21,752 bases of DNA, taken from NCBI GenBank assembly GCA_910577155.1, contig CAJTMS010000036.1:1-21752 (forward strand), given 5' to 3'. Source of the stretch: an uncultured Mailhella sp. Its GTDB lineage: Bacteria; Desulfobacterota; Desulfovibrionia; Desulfovibrionales; Desulfovibrionaceae. The translations under genes were made by a program, and so were the position numbers. This document shows, in pieces, positions 1-8,135 of this stretch. The notes beneath the pieces are model-generated. The model was given only the letters and a program-made list of their open reading frames with translations, searched no databases and had not been told where the DNA came from. Position 1 is the stretch's first letter. Each line of letters opens with the position of its first letter.

Positions 1-59
1 CTATATGAATTTATTATAAATTTAATATGATTGTTCCTTAAATTTTTGCATTTTTTCCC

Positions 60-88
60 TTGTTCTTTCCGAGAAAAAAAGATATAAA
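60..88 (+). promoter_or_regulatory. Putative sigma70 promoter of the dapF operon
   Basis: A TATAAA -10 element at 83-88 lies 17 bp after a weak TTGTTC -35 element at 60-65. It would start transcription near 95 and give a leader of about 20 nt. The -10 is good and the -35 matches only in TTG, so this is a moderate prediction. It overlaps an 8-bp inverted repeat (78-85 and 95-102). Confidence 0.35.
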
Positions 89-102
89 AAAATAATATCT
101 TT
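78..102. repeat. 8-bp inverted repeat over the dapF -10 region
   Basis: AAAGATAT at 78-85 is repeated as its exact reverse complement ATATCTTT at 95-102, with a 9-nt A-rich spacer. It spans the putative -10 and start site and ends just before the ribosome binding site GAGG (107-110). It could be an operator or a weak mRNA hairpin. In such AT-rich DNA it could also be chance. Confidence 0.3.
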
Positions 103-115
103 CTATGAGGTTTTT

Positions 116-1027
116 ATGGCTCAATTTGAAAAAAGACTTCCCTTGCTGGGACAAAAATATATTGAAAAAATGCAGCTTCCCCAAAAACTTGCGTTTACGA
201 AAATGGAAGGCATCGGCAATGACTATGTTTATGTATGGCTTGAAAATCTGGATACACCCCTGACCGACCCTGCGCCGCTCGCCGTTTTTATGGCTGACAG
301 AAATTATGGTGTCGGCGGGGACGGACTTGTGCTTATCGGCAAATCCAAAAAAGCCGACTTCAGAATGAGAATGTTTAATAATGACGGTTCAGAAGGAAAT
401 ATGTGCGGCAATGCCTCCCGCTGTGTGGGAAAATATCTCTTTGAGCACAAGCACACGGATAAAACGGCCATTACCCTTGAAACAAAAAGCGGTATCCGCA
501 CCCTTCTTCTCACAGTGGAAAAGGGCAAAGTTAAAAGCGTGACCGTAGACATGGGCAAACCCATTATCAAACCCGCCGACATTCCCATGAAAGCTGACGG
601 GGATACCTTTATCAGCAAGGAAATTATCATCAATGGGCAAAAAGTGAAAGGAACAGGCGTTTCCATGGGTAACCCCCATTTTGTTGTGCCCATGCCCGAT
701 ATTGCCAGTCTTGATTTGCCTCAAATCGGACCTTTCTTTGAGCACCACGAAATCTTCCCTGAACGGGTGAATACAGAATTTATTGAGGTAGTCAGCCGGC
801 AAAGAGTACGCATGCGGGTATGGGAACGCGGTTCAGGCGAAACGCTTGCCTGCGGAACGGGTGCCTGTGCCGTTTTGGTTGCCTGTGCTCTCAATGACTA
901 CACCGATAAAAAAGCATGCATTGAACTTCGCGGAGGAGAACTGGTTATTGAATGGGCTGAGGACGGCATTGTCTATATGACAGGACCTGCCCGTGAAGTT
1001 TTTTCCGGAGAAATTGAGCTTTTATAA
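116..1027 (+). CDS. dapF: Diaminopimelate epimerase
   Basis: This enzyme interconverts LL- and meso-diaminopimelate in the cytosol, supplying meso-DAP for peptidoglycan and lysine. The cofactor-free two-cysteine active site is visible: Cys97 in GNMCGNASRC and Cys246 in GSGETLACGTGACA. The family N-terminal motif appears as FTKMEGIGNDYV near residues 27-38. At 303 residues it is longer than the usual 270-280, because about 25 residues precede that motif. The start at 116 is chosen because GAGG (107-110) sits 5 nt upstream, whereas the internal ATG at 170 has no clear ribosome binding site. It is first in a three-gene operon, 23 nt before the aminotransferase. The identification is secure; only the extended N-terminus is uncertain. 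Confidence 0.95.
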   Translation: MAQFEKRLPLLGQKYIEKMQLPQKLAFTKMEGIGNDYVYVWLENLDTPLTDPAPLAVFMADRNYGVGGDGLVLIGKSKKADFRMRMFNNDGSEGNMCGNASRCVGKYLFEHKHTDKTAITLETKSGIRTLLLTVEKGKVKSVTVDMGKPIIKPADIPMKADGDTFISKEIIINGQKVKGTGVSMGNPHFVVPMPDIASLDLPQIGPFFEHHEIFPERVNTEFIEVVSRQRVRMRVWERGSGETLACGTGACAVLVACALNDYTDKKACIELRGGELVIEWAEDGIVYMTGPAREVFSGEIELL

Positions 1028-1050
1028 CATATAGCGGTGAGGATTTTAAT

Positions 1051-2001
1051 ATGGCAACACCAGTTATCAGCAGCTTGGAATGGATTGCAAAAGTACAAAA
1101 TACCCCTCGTAAAGCGGAAGATTTTGTTACAGCCTTTTACGAATACAGCATAGGGGCAATTTGCACGGACGCAAAATTACTTCGTATTCCCTTAGACGAC
1201 CATTTAGTGCACAGAGGGGACGGTTGTTTTGAATCATTAACCATAGCCGAACGCAGAATACTGGAACTTGACGCCCATGTTGCCCGTCTGGAACATTCTG
1301 CCACACGCTTAGGCATAAAAGCTCCCCTGCCCTATTCCGAACTCAAACAAATTATTATTGATACGGCAAAAGTCGGCAATGCTTCCCATGGTTCCCTGAA
1401 ATTATTGATGGGACGGGGCGAAGGCGGTCTTGGAATCAGCCCCAAAGAATGTCCTGTAGCCAGTTTTTATTGTGTTGCCACAAAAGGAAATCCCCCTGCA
1501 CCCGGTTACTGGGAAAAGGGCATTACCGCCTGCAAAAGCGAAATCCCTGCAAAACAGCCCTTTTTAGCCCAAATCAAATCCACCAACTATTTACCCAATG
1601 TGTTTATGGCACAGGAAGCAGAGGCAAAGGGCGTCAGTGTCAGCATTTCTTTTGATGAAGACGGCTGCATGGCGGAAGCTGCTATTGCCAATGTCGGTAT
1701 TATTGATAAAAACGGCGTTTTTGTTCTTCCTTACTTTAAACGCGCGCTTGCCGGAACAACGGCTCTCCTTGCAAAAAGTATTGCGGAAACAGATCTCCAT
1801 ATGAAAACGGAAAGCCGCAATATCCGCGAAGAAGAAATTTTTGAGGCAAAAGAATTTCTGCTCTTTGGTACAGGTTCACAATGTGTTGCCATTACCCATT
1901 ATGAAGGGAAAAAAATTGCTGACGGCGTCCCTATGGAAAATGCCAAAAAACTGCAGAAACTCATTTACCGGAAACTCATTGAAACAGGCACTCCTTTTTA
2001 G
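1051..2001 (+). CDS. Class IV PLP-dependent aminotransferase (BCAT / aminodeoxychorismate lyase superfamily)
   Basis: This is a fold-type IV PLP enzyme of 316 residues. The PLP-binding lysine is Lys176 in QIKSTNYLPNV, and the cofactor-contacting glutamate is probably Glu209 in GCMAEAAIANVG. An HRGDGCFES stretch (54-62) matches the conserved N-terminal arginine/phenylalanine loop of branched-chain and D-amino-acid transaminases. The first 35-40 residues are a poorly conserved extension. The ribosome binding site GGTGAGG (1036-1042) is 8 nt from the ATG. The sequence does not separate branched-chain aminotransferase, D-amino-acid transaminase and 4-amino-4-deoxychorismate lyase. Its operon with dapF gives a weak hint toward amino-acid or cell-wall metabolism, so no symbol is assigned. 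Confidence 0.85.
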   Translation: MATPVISSLEWIAKVQNTPRKAEDFVTAFYEYSIGAICTDAKLLRIPLDDHLVHRGDGCFESLTIAERRILELDAHVARLEHSATRLGIKAPLPYSELKQIIIDTAKVGNASHGSLKLLMGRGEGGLGISPKECPVASFYCVATKGNPPAPGYWEKGITACKSEIPAKQPFLAQIKSTNYLPNVFMAQEAEAKGVSVSISFDEDGCMAEAAIANVGIIDKNGVFVLPYFKRALAGTTALLAKSIAETDLHMKTESRNIREEEIFEAKEFLLFGTGSQCVAITHYEGKKIADGVPMENAKKLQKLIYRKLIETGTPF

Positions 2002-2003
2002 CA

Positions 2004-2447
2004 ATGTTTCAAATTATTGCACTCCATGAACGCCCCCGAAACATTCTCCGTGAACTGGGGGAAATTTGGAAAGAAGCCGTTGCAAGCACACACTTTTTTT
2101 TAACGGAAGAGGATAAGAAAAAATTGTACCCTCTTGTTCTTGATGCGTTAAAAAATGTGCCTTTTTTATTTATGGCAAAAAATGAACAAGGCGCCATACA
2201 GGGTTTTATGGGTATTGAAGGACGTAAAATAGAAATGCTTTTCATTCACCCTCATGCGCAAAAACAAGGACTTGGCAGGCAATTTTTCATCCATGCTCAA
2301 AATGCCTATCATATCCAATATGTTGATGTGAATGAACAAAATCCGGATGCCCTCCGTTTTTACCAAAAAATGGGCTTCACCCCATTCGGACGCAGCGAAT
2401 ATGATGAGTTAGGCAATCATTTCCCGCTGCTGCATTTAAAACTGTGA
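2004..2447 (+). CDS. GNAT-family N-acetyltransferase, YjaB-like
   Basis: This 147-residue protein resembles E. coli YjaB along its length: an N-terminal helix ending in a THxFL-type motif (THFFLTEED), a central strand with FMGIEG, the acetyl-CoA pyrophosphate loop HPHAQKQGLGRQF (Q/R-x-x-G-x-G/A type), and the terminal NEQNPDALRFYQKMGF and GRSEYDELG blocks. Proteins of this type transfer acetyl groups from acetyl-CoA; the natural acceptor here is unknown. The ATG is 2 nt after the aminotransferase stop codon. No good ribosome binding site is visible, so translation probably depends on coupling to the upstream gene. It is the last gene of the dapF operon. Confidence 0.85.
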   Translation: MFQIIALHERPRNILRELGEIWKEAVASTHFFLTEEDKKKLYPLVLDALKNVPFLFMAKNEQGAIQGFMGIEGRKIEMLFIHPHAQKQGLGRQFFIHAQNAYHIQYVDVNEQNPDALRFYQKMGFTPFGRSEYDELGNHFPLLHLKL

Positions 2448-2542
2448 TCTGAGCCATACCATTCTTGATAAAAACACTTTTTTACTCTGCCCCACGTTTT
2501 TTTCGGTTTATAAAAACAAAAAGCTCAGCCCTTAGAAAAAAC

Positions 2543-2571
2543 TTGACAAAATAAAAATTTTCCAATATATT
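2543..2571 (+). promoter_or_regulatory. Strong sigma70 promoter of the rimP-nusA-infB operon
   Basis: A perfect TTGACA -35 (2543-2548) is followed after exactly 17 bp by TATATT (2566-2571). The start of transcription would be near 2578-2579, leaving a leader of about 150 nt before rimP. It lies in the 279-bp gap between the GNAT gene and rimP and is the best sigma70 promoter in the window. Confidence 0.75.
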
Positions 2572-2578
2572 TTATGTC

Positions 2579-2673
2579 GTTAACAAGCAGAAACAAATAA
2601 GTATTTATTTTTACTGCTTTTTAATGTTGCTTTATGCAACCTGTTATATACAGACAATTTTTTCGTATATAGT
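2579..2673 (+). promoter_or_regulatory. Structured 5' leader upstream of rimP (possible small RNA)
   Basis: Downstream of the strong promoter are several potential hairpins. AAGCAG (2585-2590) pairs with CTGCTT (2614-2619) around an inner AAATAA/TTATTT stem, GTTGC (2626-2630) pairs with GCAAC (2636-2640), and CTGT pairs with ACAG across 2641-2653. They are followed by an intrinsic terminator. The arrangement fits a regulatory leader, or a small RNA of about 125 nt. E. coli has a tRNA (metY) at the corresponding place; I see no cloverleaf or CCA end here. No known riboswitch family was recognised. Confidence 0.4.
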
Positions 2674-2703
2674 GGGTGGTCTGGTTCAGACCTCCCCTTT
2701 TTT
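2674..2703 (+). terminator. Intrinsic terminator / attenuator within the rimP-nusA leader
   Basis: GGG-T-GGTCTG (2674-2683) pairs with CAGACC-T-CCC (2687-2696) across a 3-nt GTT loop, with a single T-T mismatch, and six Ts follow (2698-2703). This is a canonical intrinsic terminator. It sits between the strong promoter and the rimP ATG at 2727, so it would end most transcripts early unless they are antiterminated. Confidence 0.7.
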
Positions 2704-2726
2704 ATTGCTAAAAATCAAGGTTATAC

Positions 2727-3404
2727 ATGAACGAACAAGGAAAAAATATAGGGAAAACGAAACTTCTCGGCATAGTCCGTGACATTGCCGCTGTTGCTGC
2801 AAAAAGTTTCAATCTGCACATCTGGGGCATTGAACTTTTAGGAAGCGGAACCCGTCCTGTTGTCAGAATTTTTGTGGATACTCCATGGGAAAATAAGGTT
2901 GTTCCTTTTGTCAAACCCCTTACCCGTGAAGAAAAAAGCAAACAAAAATCCATTCATCCCATGGCAAAAAAACAAATGGAAAATCAAGAAGACAGGGAAG
3001 AAGATTTTTCCGAAATGTCAGAAGAATCAGGGGTAAGTGTTGATGTTTGTGCGGAAATTTCTCGGCTGATCGGGCTTAGTCTGGAAGTTGAAGATATTTT
3101 TGCCAATGCATGGATATTGGAAGTTTCTTCTCCGGGGCTTGAACGCAATTTTTATGAAATAAGCCAGCTTCGCCCCTATCTTGGACATCCTCTTGATGTC
3201 ACGCTGGAAAATTCCCGCCCTGATTTTGCCGACAGAAAAAAATTTCGGGGAACACTCAAAGAAGTAACGGCAAATACCTTTACATTAATCTTAGATAATC
3301 CTGAAGGACAGGAATGTACTCTTGATTGGGATACGGTAAAAAAAGCCCATTTAGTCCATATTTTTCCTGAAACAACCTTTTCTAAAACAAATTCACGCAA
3401 ATAA
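2727..3404 (+). CDS. rimP: Ribosome maturation factor RimP
   Basis: RimP is needed for maturation of the 30S ribosomal subunit. Family blocks are visible: HIWGIELLGSGTRPVVRIFVD (about 31-51), SVDVCAEISRLIGLSLEVED (about 104-123) and LEVSSPGLERNF (131-142), followed by the C-terminal SH3-like part ending in WDTVKKAHLV. At 225 residues it is much longer than the usual 150-175. Nearly all the excess is a charged, probably disordered insertion at about residues 54-101, between the second strand and the C-A-E-I-S-R helix. AAGG (2717-2720) precedes the ATG by 6 nt. It is the first gene of the nusA-infB operon, its usual place in bacteria. The insertion is the only odd feature. Confidence 0.93.
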   Translation: MNEQGKNIGKTKLLGIVRDIAAVAAKSFNLHIWGIELLGSGTRPVVRIFVDTPWENKVVPFVKPLTREEKSKQKSIHPMAKKQMENQEDREEDFSEMSEESGVSVDVCAEISRLIGLSLEVEDIFANAWILEVSSPGLERNFYEISQLRPYLGHPLDVTLENSRPDFADRKKFRGTLKEVTANTFTLILDNPEGQECTLDWDTVKKAHLVHIFPETTFSKTNSRK

Positions 3405-3420
3405 ATGCGGAGGCTAACAC

Positions 3421-4671
3421 ATGAATTTGGAATTAAAAAAAGCAATTGATCAAATCAGCAAAGACAAAGGCATTGATCGAGCTCAACTGATTACAACACT
3501 GGAAGACGCTGTCAGAACTTCTGTGGAAAGAAGATACGGTGATGATCTGGATGTTGAAGTCCGCTTCAATGAAGAAACAGGAGAAATTGATATTTATCAA
3601 TTTAAAATTGTTGTGGAAGAAGTTGAAAACGAACTCACCCAAATTACGCTGGAAGAAGCACGTGAACATGACCCTTCTGTCGGTTTGGACGACGAAATGG
3701 GCTTTCGCATGAAAATCGACGACCTTGGCAGAATTGCTGCCCAATCCGCCAAACAGGTTATTATTCAGCGTATGCGTGACGCTGAACAAGAACAAATTTA
3801 CAACGAATACAAAGACCGTATCGGAGAAATTGTCAGCGGTATTACCCAGCGCCGTGACAAGGGCGGCTGGATTGTCAACCTTGGCAGAACCGAAGCGCTG
3901 CTTCCTAAAGATGAACAAATCCCCAAGGAACACCAAAAACGCGGCGAACGCACCCAAGCTCTTATTATTGATGTGAAAAAAGACGGAAGAGGTCCGCAGG
4001 TCATTATTTCCCGCTCTCACAGGGACTATCTTGCTGCGCTGTTCCGTCTGGAAGTACCGGAAGTTGATGACGGCACCGTTCAAATTATGGGTGTTGCCCG
4101 TGATCCCGGTTCCCGTGCTAAAGTTGCCGTTCTTACCCGTGACAGAGATGTTGACCCTGTAGGCGCCTGCGTAGGGGTGCGCGGATCCCGTATCCAAAAT
4201 ATTGTTCAGGAACTGCACGGCGAACGCATTGACATTGTCGTCTGGAATCAGGACATTACCGTATATGCCAAAAATGCTTTGGCTCCGGCCGTTATTACCA
4301 AAATTGTTGTTGACGAAGCTGAAAATCTCTTGGAAGTGACTGTTCCTGATGAACAGCTGACCAATGCCATCGGACGCAAAGGACAAAACGTCAAACTTGC
4401 TGCCAAGCTCCTTGGCTGGAAAATTGATATTTTCTCCGAATCCCGTTACAAAGAAGCAAACGGTATCGGACGGGGACTTGAACAAATCGCAAGTGTTGCA
4501 GAAATCAGCGTCGACCAATTAATCAAAGCAGGCTTCCAAAATTTAGATGATTTGCGCGATGCGACAGATGACGAAATAGCTGAAAAATTATCATTAACCC
4601 AAACCCGTATTGCGGAACTGCGTTCTGCAATCAGCTTTCTTACTCCCGTCATTGAGGGTAATGAAGAATAA
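3421..4671 (+). CDS. nusA: Transcription termination/antitermination factor NusA
   Basis: NusA binds RNA polymerase and nascent RNA, modulating pausing, termination and antitermination. Visible parts are the N-terminal polymerase-binding domain (1 to about 125), an S1 domain (about 133-200, containing GEIVSGITQRRDKGGWIVNLG), KH1 with VGVRGSRIQNIVQEL, KH2 with AIGRKGQNVKLAAKLLGWKI, and a C-terminal helix-hairpin-helix-like segment from about 355. At 416 residues it is shorter than E. coli NusA (495), which fits the presence of only one C-terminal repeat instead of two acidic ones. CGGAGG (3408-3413) gives a strong ribosome binding site. It lies 16 nt after rimP, and its TAA stop overlaps the ATG of ylxR by one base. 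Confidence 0.97.
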   Translation: MNLELKKAIDQISKDKGIDRAQLITTLEDAVRTSVERRYGDDLDVEVRFNEETGEIDIYQFKIVVEEVENELTQITLEEAREHDPSVGLDDEMGFRMKIDDLGRIAAQSAKQVIIQRMRDAEQEQIYNEYKDRIGEIVSGITQRRDKGGWIVNLGRTEALLPKDEQIPKEHQKRGERTQALIIDVKKDGRGPQVIISRSHRDYLAALFRLEVPEVDDGTVQIMGVARDPGSRAKVAVLTRDRDVDPVGACVGVRGSRIQNIVQELHGERIDIVVWNQDITVYAKNALAPAVITKIVVDEAENLLEVTVPDEQLTNAIGRKGQNVKLAAKLLGWKIDIFSESRYKEANGIGRGLEQIASVAEISVDQLIKAGFQNLDDLRDATDDEIAEKLSLTQTRIAELRSAISFLTPVIEGNEE

Positions 4672-4934
4672 TGGTCGACGATATCAATAGCAAAACACAA
4701 AAAGCAAAACATGTCCCCATGCGGATGTGCGTATTTTGCAGAAAGAAATTTGCTAAAAAAGATATCATACGTTACGTGTTTTCCCGAAAAAATGAGGAAC
4801 AGTATGGGGAAACACTTGAGGTGGATATAGCCCAGACAAAAGAAGGGCGTGGTTATTATGTATGTTCCTCTCAAGAATGCCAACAAAAAATTACCCAAAA
4901 AGGCTCTATCCGTCACAAACGTAAAGGGGCATAA
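4671..4934 (+). CDS. ylxR: YlxR family (DUF448) nucleic-acid-binding protein
   Basis: This small basic protein (87 residues) of the YlxR/DUF448 family is nearly always found between nusA and infB. The family signatures RMCVFCRKK (18-26) and GRGYYVC (59-65) are present. Cys20 and Cys23, with Cys65 and Cys70, form a CxxC...CxxxxC pattern that could bind a metal ion. That is an inference, since many homologues lack some of these cysteines. The start codon overlaps the nusA stop (TAATG), so translation is probably coupled. Homologues have been linked to transcription or RNase P modulation, but the role in this organism is not shown by the sequence. Confidence 0.9.
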   Translation: MVDDINSKTQKAKHVPMRMCVFCRKKFAKKDIIRYVFSRKNEEQYGETLEVDIAQTKEGRGYYVCSSQECQQKITQKGSIRHKRKGA

Positions 4935-4939
4935 CAAGT

Positions 4940-7900
4940 ATGAGTGAAAAAATGAAGATAAAAGATTTAGCACAAGAACTTGGCGTAAGTGTCAGAGATT
5001 TACAAAAAGATTGCAGTAAACTCAATATTGAAATCACAAAAACCAATCTTCTTGAAGACAGTGATGTGCAAAAAATCCGTGAATACAGAAAAGCACATGC
5101 CAATGATAAAATTGAACAGCGCGAAACGGAATCCGGTGTCATTGTTCGCCGCCGCAAAACAGAAACAAAGACAGAAGCAGTAAAAACAGAAGAGAAAAAA
5201 GACGCAAAACCTGCTGAAACAAAAACAGCAGAAAAGAAAGCCTCTGCAAGCAAAAAAACGGCAGCAGAAAAAGTCGTGTCTGAAAAAGCTGTTTCCGACA
5301 AAACTGTAAAAACTGCAAAAGACGCTGAAATTCAAGCTGCGGAAAAAGAAGCTCCTGCCAAAAAAGCGAAAAAAGCACCGGAAGCGGAACAAGCAGCCAA
5401 GGAAACACCAAAAGCTCCTAAAGCGGCAAAAAGTAAAAAAGTTATTGATACTCCGGCTAAAATTATTACTCCTGTAAAAACGGAAGAACAAAAAGCAGAA
5501 ACAAAACAAGACGCTGCCCCTAAAACAGCAGAAGCTGTAAAACCCGAGCCAAAAACAGAAGTTAAACAGGAAGCAAAAGCTGACAAAGCAGAAAAGAAAA
5601 CGGAACAGCTTGTTAAAAAAGAGGATATGCAGCCAAAAGAAGCAAAGAAAACGCCTCTTATTTCTGCAGCGCCTGATACGAATACGGCAAAAAGCATTTT
5701 GCCCCCTATCAATGCAAAAAAAATTGACAGTCCTGAAACAAAGACAGAAACGGCACAAATCCGTGTCATTTCCCGTCCTGAAAATACTGCCCGTGTTGTA
5801 GAACGGGCAGAACGCCCCTATCGTGACAGAAACGACAGCCGTCCTGACAACAAAGAAGGCAACAGGGAAGGCAGAGGCGACAGACCGCGTTCCGACAGAC
5901 CCCGCACAGACAGGAATGACAAAAACCGCGGCGACCGCCGTCCCAATGACGACAGACCACGCAGTAAAGACGGCAGTGGCCAAAGACGTGATAATCCCCG
6001 TTTCCAAGGCATGGACAAGGATAAAGACGCAAGTCAGGCTCCCCGTCCGCAGCGGCAAAGCAAACCTTCCTCTTCTTTCAGAATCAGCGATGCATTTATG
6101 CCGCAGGACAATGAACAAAGCCGGAAGAAAAAGAATAAAAACCGCCGTACTGTTGAATTCGGACAATCGGAACAAAGCGATAATTTCCGCCGCCGCAATA
6201 ACAATGCCAACGCCTATATGCTGGACGACGAAGAAACTGTCCGTTACCGCAACCGTTCTAAAAAGAATAAAAATAAACAGCAGGCTGTACAAGCCACAAC
6301 CCAGCCAATGAAAGCAACAAAACGAAAAGTCCGCTTTGAAGAGGCTATTCGCGTTGCTGATTTAGCTCACCAAATGAGCTTAAAATCCGGTGAAATCATC
6401 AAGGTTTTGTTCAATCTTGGAGTTATGGCGACTATTAACAGCTCCCTTGACCTTGACACTGCCACCCTTGTTGCTTCCGAATTTGGGTATGAAGTGGAAA
6501 AAGTTGGTTTCTCTGAAGAAAACTATCTTGTGCCGCAGGAAACAGACAGCCCCGAAAGCCTGCTTCCCCGTCCTCCTGTCGTTACTATTATGGGACACGT
6601 TGACCATGGTAAAACATCTTTGCTTGACGCTATCCGCAAAACAAGCGTTACCAGCGGCGAAGCCGGAGGCATTACCCAGCATATCGGCGCATACCACGTA
6701 AAAACAAAACGCGGCGATATTGTTTTCCTTGACACCCCTGGTCACGAAGCTTTTACTGCTATGCGTGCCCGCGGTGCACAGGTTACTGACCTTGTTGTTC
6801 TTGTTGTCGCAGCAGACGACGGCGTTATGGAACAAACCCGTGAAGCTATCAACCACTCAAAAGCTGCCGGTGTTCCCATTCTTGTTGCTGTTAACAAAAT
6901 CGATAAGGAAGCCGCCAACCCTGACCGCGTCCTGCAGGAACTTGCGGCTCTTGGTTTACAAGCAGAATCATGGGGCGGAGATACGGTTGTCGGCTATGTT
7001 TCCGCAAAAACAAGACAGGGACTTGATGAACTTTTAGAACTTATTGCCTTGCAGGCTGAAATTCTGGAATTAAAAGCCAATCCCAATAAACCTGCCCGCG
7101 GACGTGTTGTAGAAGCTAAGCTTGATAAGGGACGCGGTCCTGTGGCTACCGTGCTTATTCAGGAAGGAACACTCAAACAGGGCGATGCCTTTGTCTGCGG
7201 TGTTTTTGCAGGACGTGTCCGTGCGTTCTTCAATGACCAGGGAAAGAAAGTAAAAGAGGCAGGACCTTCCATTCCTGTTGAAATCCAAGGTTTTGACGGT
7301 GTTCCGGAAGCAGGTGAAGAGTTTATTTGTTTGTCTGATGAAAAAGCTGCCCGCCGTATTGCCGAATCCCGTGCCATTAAACAGCGGGAAAAGGAACTTG
7401 CAAAACAATCCCGTGTTACCTTGGAAACATTCCTTGCAAGCACACCGAATGACAATGAAGCAAAAGTTCTCAACCTTGTGCTGAAAGCTGACGTTCAGGG
7501 CTCTCTGGAAGCCATTACCGACGCCCTTGTCAAACTGAGCACGGATAAAGTCCGTATTTCTGTTATCCACAGCGGTGCAGGCGCTATCACGGAAACAGAT
7601 ATTATGCTTGCTGCGGCATCCGGTGCCATTATTTTGGGCTTCAACGTCCGCCCGACAGCAAAAGTCAAGGAAGTTGCGGAACGGGAAGGTGTGGATATTC
7701 GTTTCTATGACATTATTTACAAGCTTGTGGAAGAAATCAAGAGTGCCATGGCCGGTATGCTTGCTCCTGTAAGCAAGGAAGTATACTTAGGTCAGGCTGA
7801 AATCCGCCAGACATTCAGTGTGCCGAAAGTGGGCGTTATTGCCGGCTGTATGGTTACAGACGGTAAAATGCAGCGCAACGGCGGCATCAGACTTCTTCGT

Positions 7901-8077
7901 GACGGTGTGGTTGTCTACACAGGTAAAATTGCCTCCCTGCGCCGCATGAAAGACGATGTCAAGGAAGTTGCCAAAGGCTTTGAATGTGGTATTGGACTGG
8001 AAAACTTCAATGATATAAAAGTAAACGATGTCTTAGAATGTTTTGAAATGATTGAAGAAGCTGCAACTTTAGACTAA
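4940..8077 (+). CDS. infB: Translation initiation factor IF-2
   Basis: IF2 is the GTPase that places fMet-tRNA on the 30S subunit and promotes subunit joining. Visible parts are an IF2N domain at about 6-55, a very long low-complexity region (K/A/E/T-rich about 65-250, then R/D/N-rich about 280-420), a second IF2N domain at about 462-515, and the G domain with G1 GHVDHGKT (552-559), G3 DTPGHE (598-603) and G4 NKID (652-655). Domain II and the IF2-specific C-terminal domains follow. At 1045 residues it is longer than E. coli IF2 (890), all in the linker. The ATG at 4940 lies 5 nt after ylxR with a purine-rich GGGG about 10 nt upstream. A terminator follows at 8093-8124. Confidence 0.97.
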   Translation: MSEKMKIKDLAQELGVSVRDLQKDCSKLNIEITKTNLLEDSDVQKIREYRKAHANDKIEQRETESGVIVRRRKTETKTEAVKTEEKKDAKPAETKTAEKKASASKKTAAEKVVSEKAVSDKTVKTAKDAEIQAAEKEAPAKKAKKAPEAEQAAKETPKAPKAAKSKKVIDTPAKIITPVKTEEQKAETKQDAAPKTAEAVKPEPKTEVKQEAKADKAEKKTEQLVKKEDMQPKEAKKTPLISAAPDTNTAKSILPPINAKKIDSPETKTETAQIRVISRPENTARVVERAERPYRDRNDSRPDNKEGNREGRGDRPRSDRPRTDRNDKNRGDRRPNDDRPRSKDGSGQRRDNPRFQGMDKDKDASQAPRPQRQSKPSSSFRISDAFMPQDNEQSRKKKNKNRRTVEFGQSEQSDNFRRRNNNANAYMLDDEETVRYRNRSKKNKNKQQAVQATTQPMKATKRKVRFEEAIRVADLAHQMSLKSGEIIKVLFNLGVMATINSSLDLDTATLVASEFGYEVEKVGFSEENYLVPQETDSPESLLPRPPVVTIMGHVDHGKTSLLDAIRKTSVTSGEAGGITQHIGAYHVKTKRGDIVFLDTPGHEAFTAMRARGAQVTDLVVLVVAADDGVMEQTREAINHSKAAGVPILVAVNKIDKEAANPDRVLQELAALGLQAESWGGDTVVGYVSAKTRQGLDELLELIALQAEILELKANPNKPARGRVVEAKLDKGRGPVATVLIQEGTLKQGDAFVCGVFAGRVRAFFNDQGKKVKEAGPSIPVEIQGFDGVPEAGEEFICLSDEKAARRIAESRAIKQREKELAKQSRVTLETFLASTPNDNEAKVLNLVLKADVQGSLEAITDALVKLSTDKVRISVIHSGAGAITETDIMLAAASGAIILGFNVRPTAKVKEVAEREGVDIRFYDIIYKLVEEIKSAMAGMLAPVSKEVYLGQAEIRQTFSVPKVGVIAGCMVTDGKMQRNGGIRLLRDGVVVYTGKIASLRRMKDDVKEVAKGFECGIGLENFNDIKVNDVLECFEMIEEAATLD

Positions 8078-8092
8078 GCTTGTCGTATATGA

Positions 8093-8124
8093 GAAAAAGC
8101 CTTGCAGACATGCAGGGCTTTTTC
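8093..8124 (+). terminator. Intrinsic terminator after infB
   Basis: GAAAAAGCCTTGCA (8093-8106) pairs with TGCAGGGCTTTTTC (8111-8124) around a GACA loop. The 14-bp stem has one T-G wobble, and its descending arm contains a run of five Ts. It lies 16 nt after the infB stop codon and ends the rimP-nusA-ylxR-infB operon. The A-rich ascending arm may let it work in both directions. Confidence 0.85.
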
Positions 8125-8135
8125 CATACACAGCA

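Noticed and set aside
2579..2703. A tRNA (metY-like) gene before rimP, as in E. coli
   Set aside because: No cloverleaf, anticodon arm or CCA end can be drawn; the GGTCTG/CAGACC hairpin has a 3-nt loop and a following T-run, so it is a terminator and not a T-arm.
3433..4518. 361-codon reading frame on the minus strand inside nusA
   Set aside because: Its product matches no family and is Asn/Phe-rich as expected for antisense of an acidic gene; nusA is intact on the plus strand.
5000..6292. 430-codon reading frame on the minus strand inside infB
   Set aside because: It is the antisense of the lysine/alanine-rich IF2 linker, giving a Phe/Cys-rich product without domains. The plus-strand IF2 is certain.
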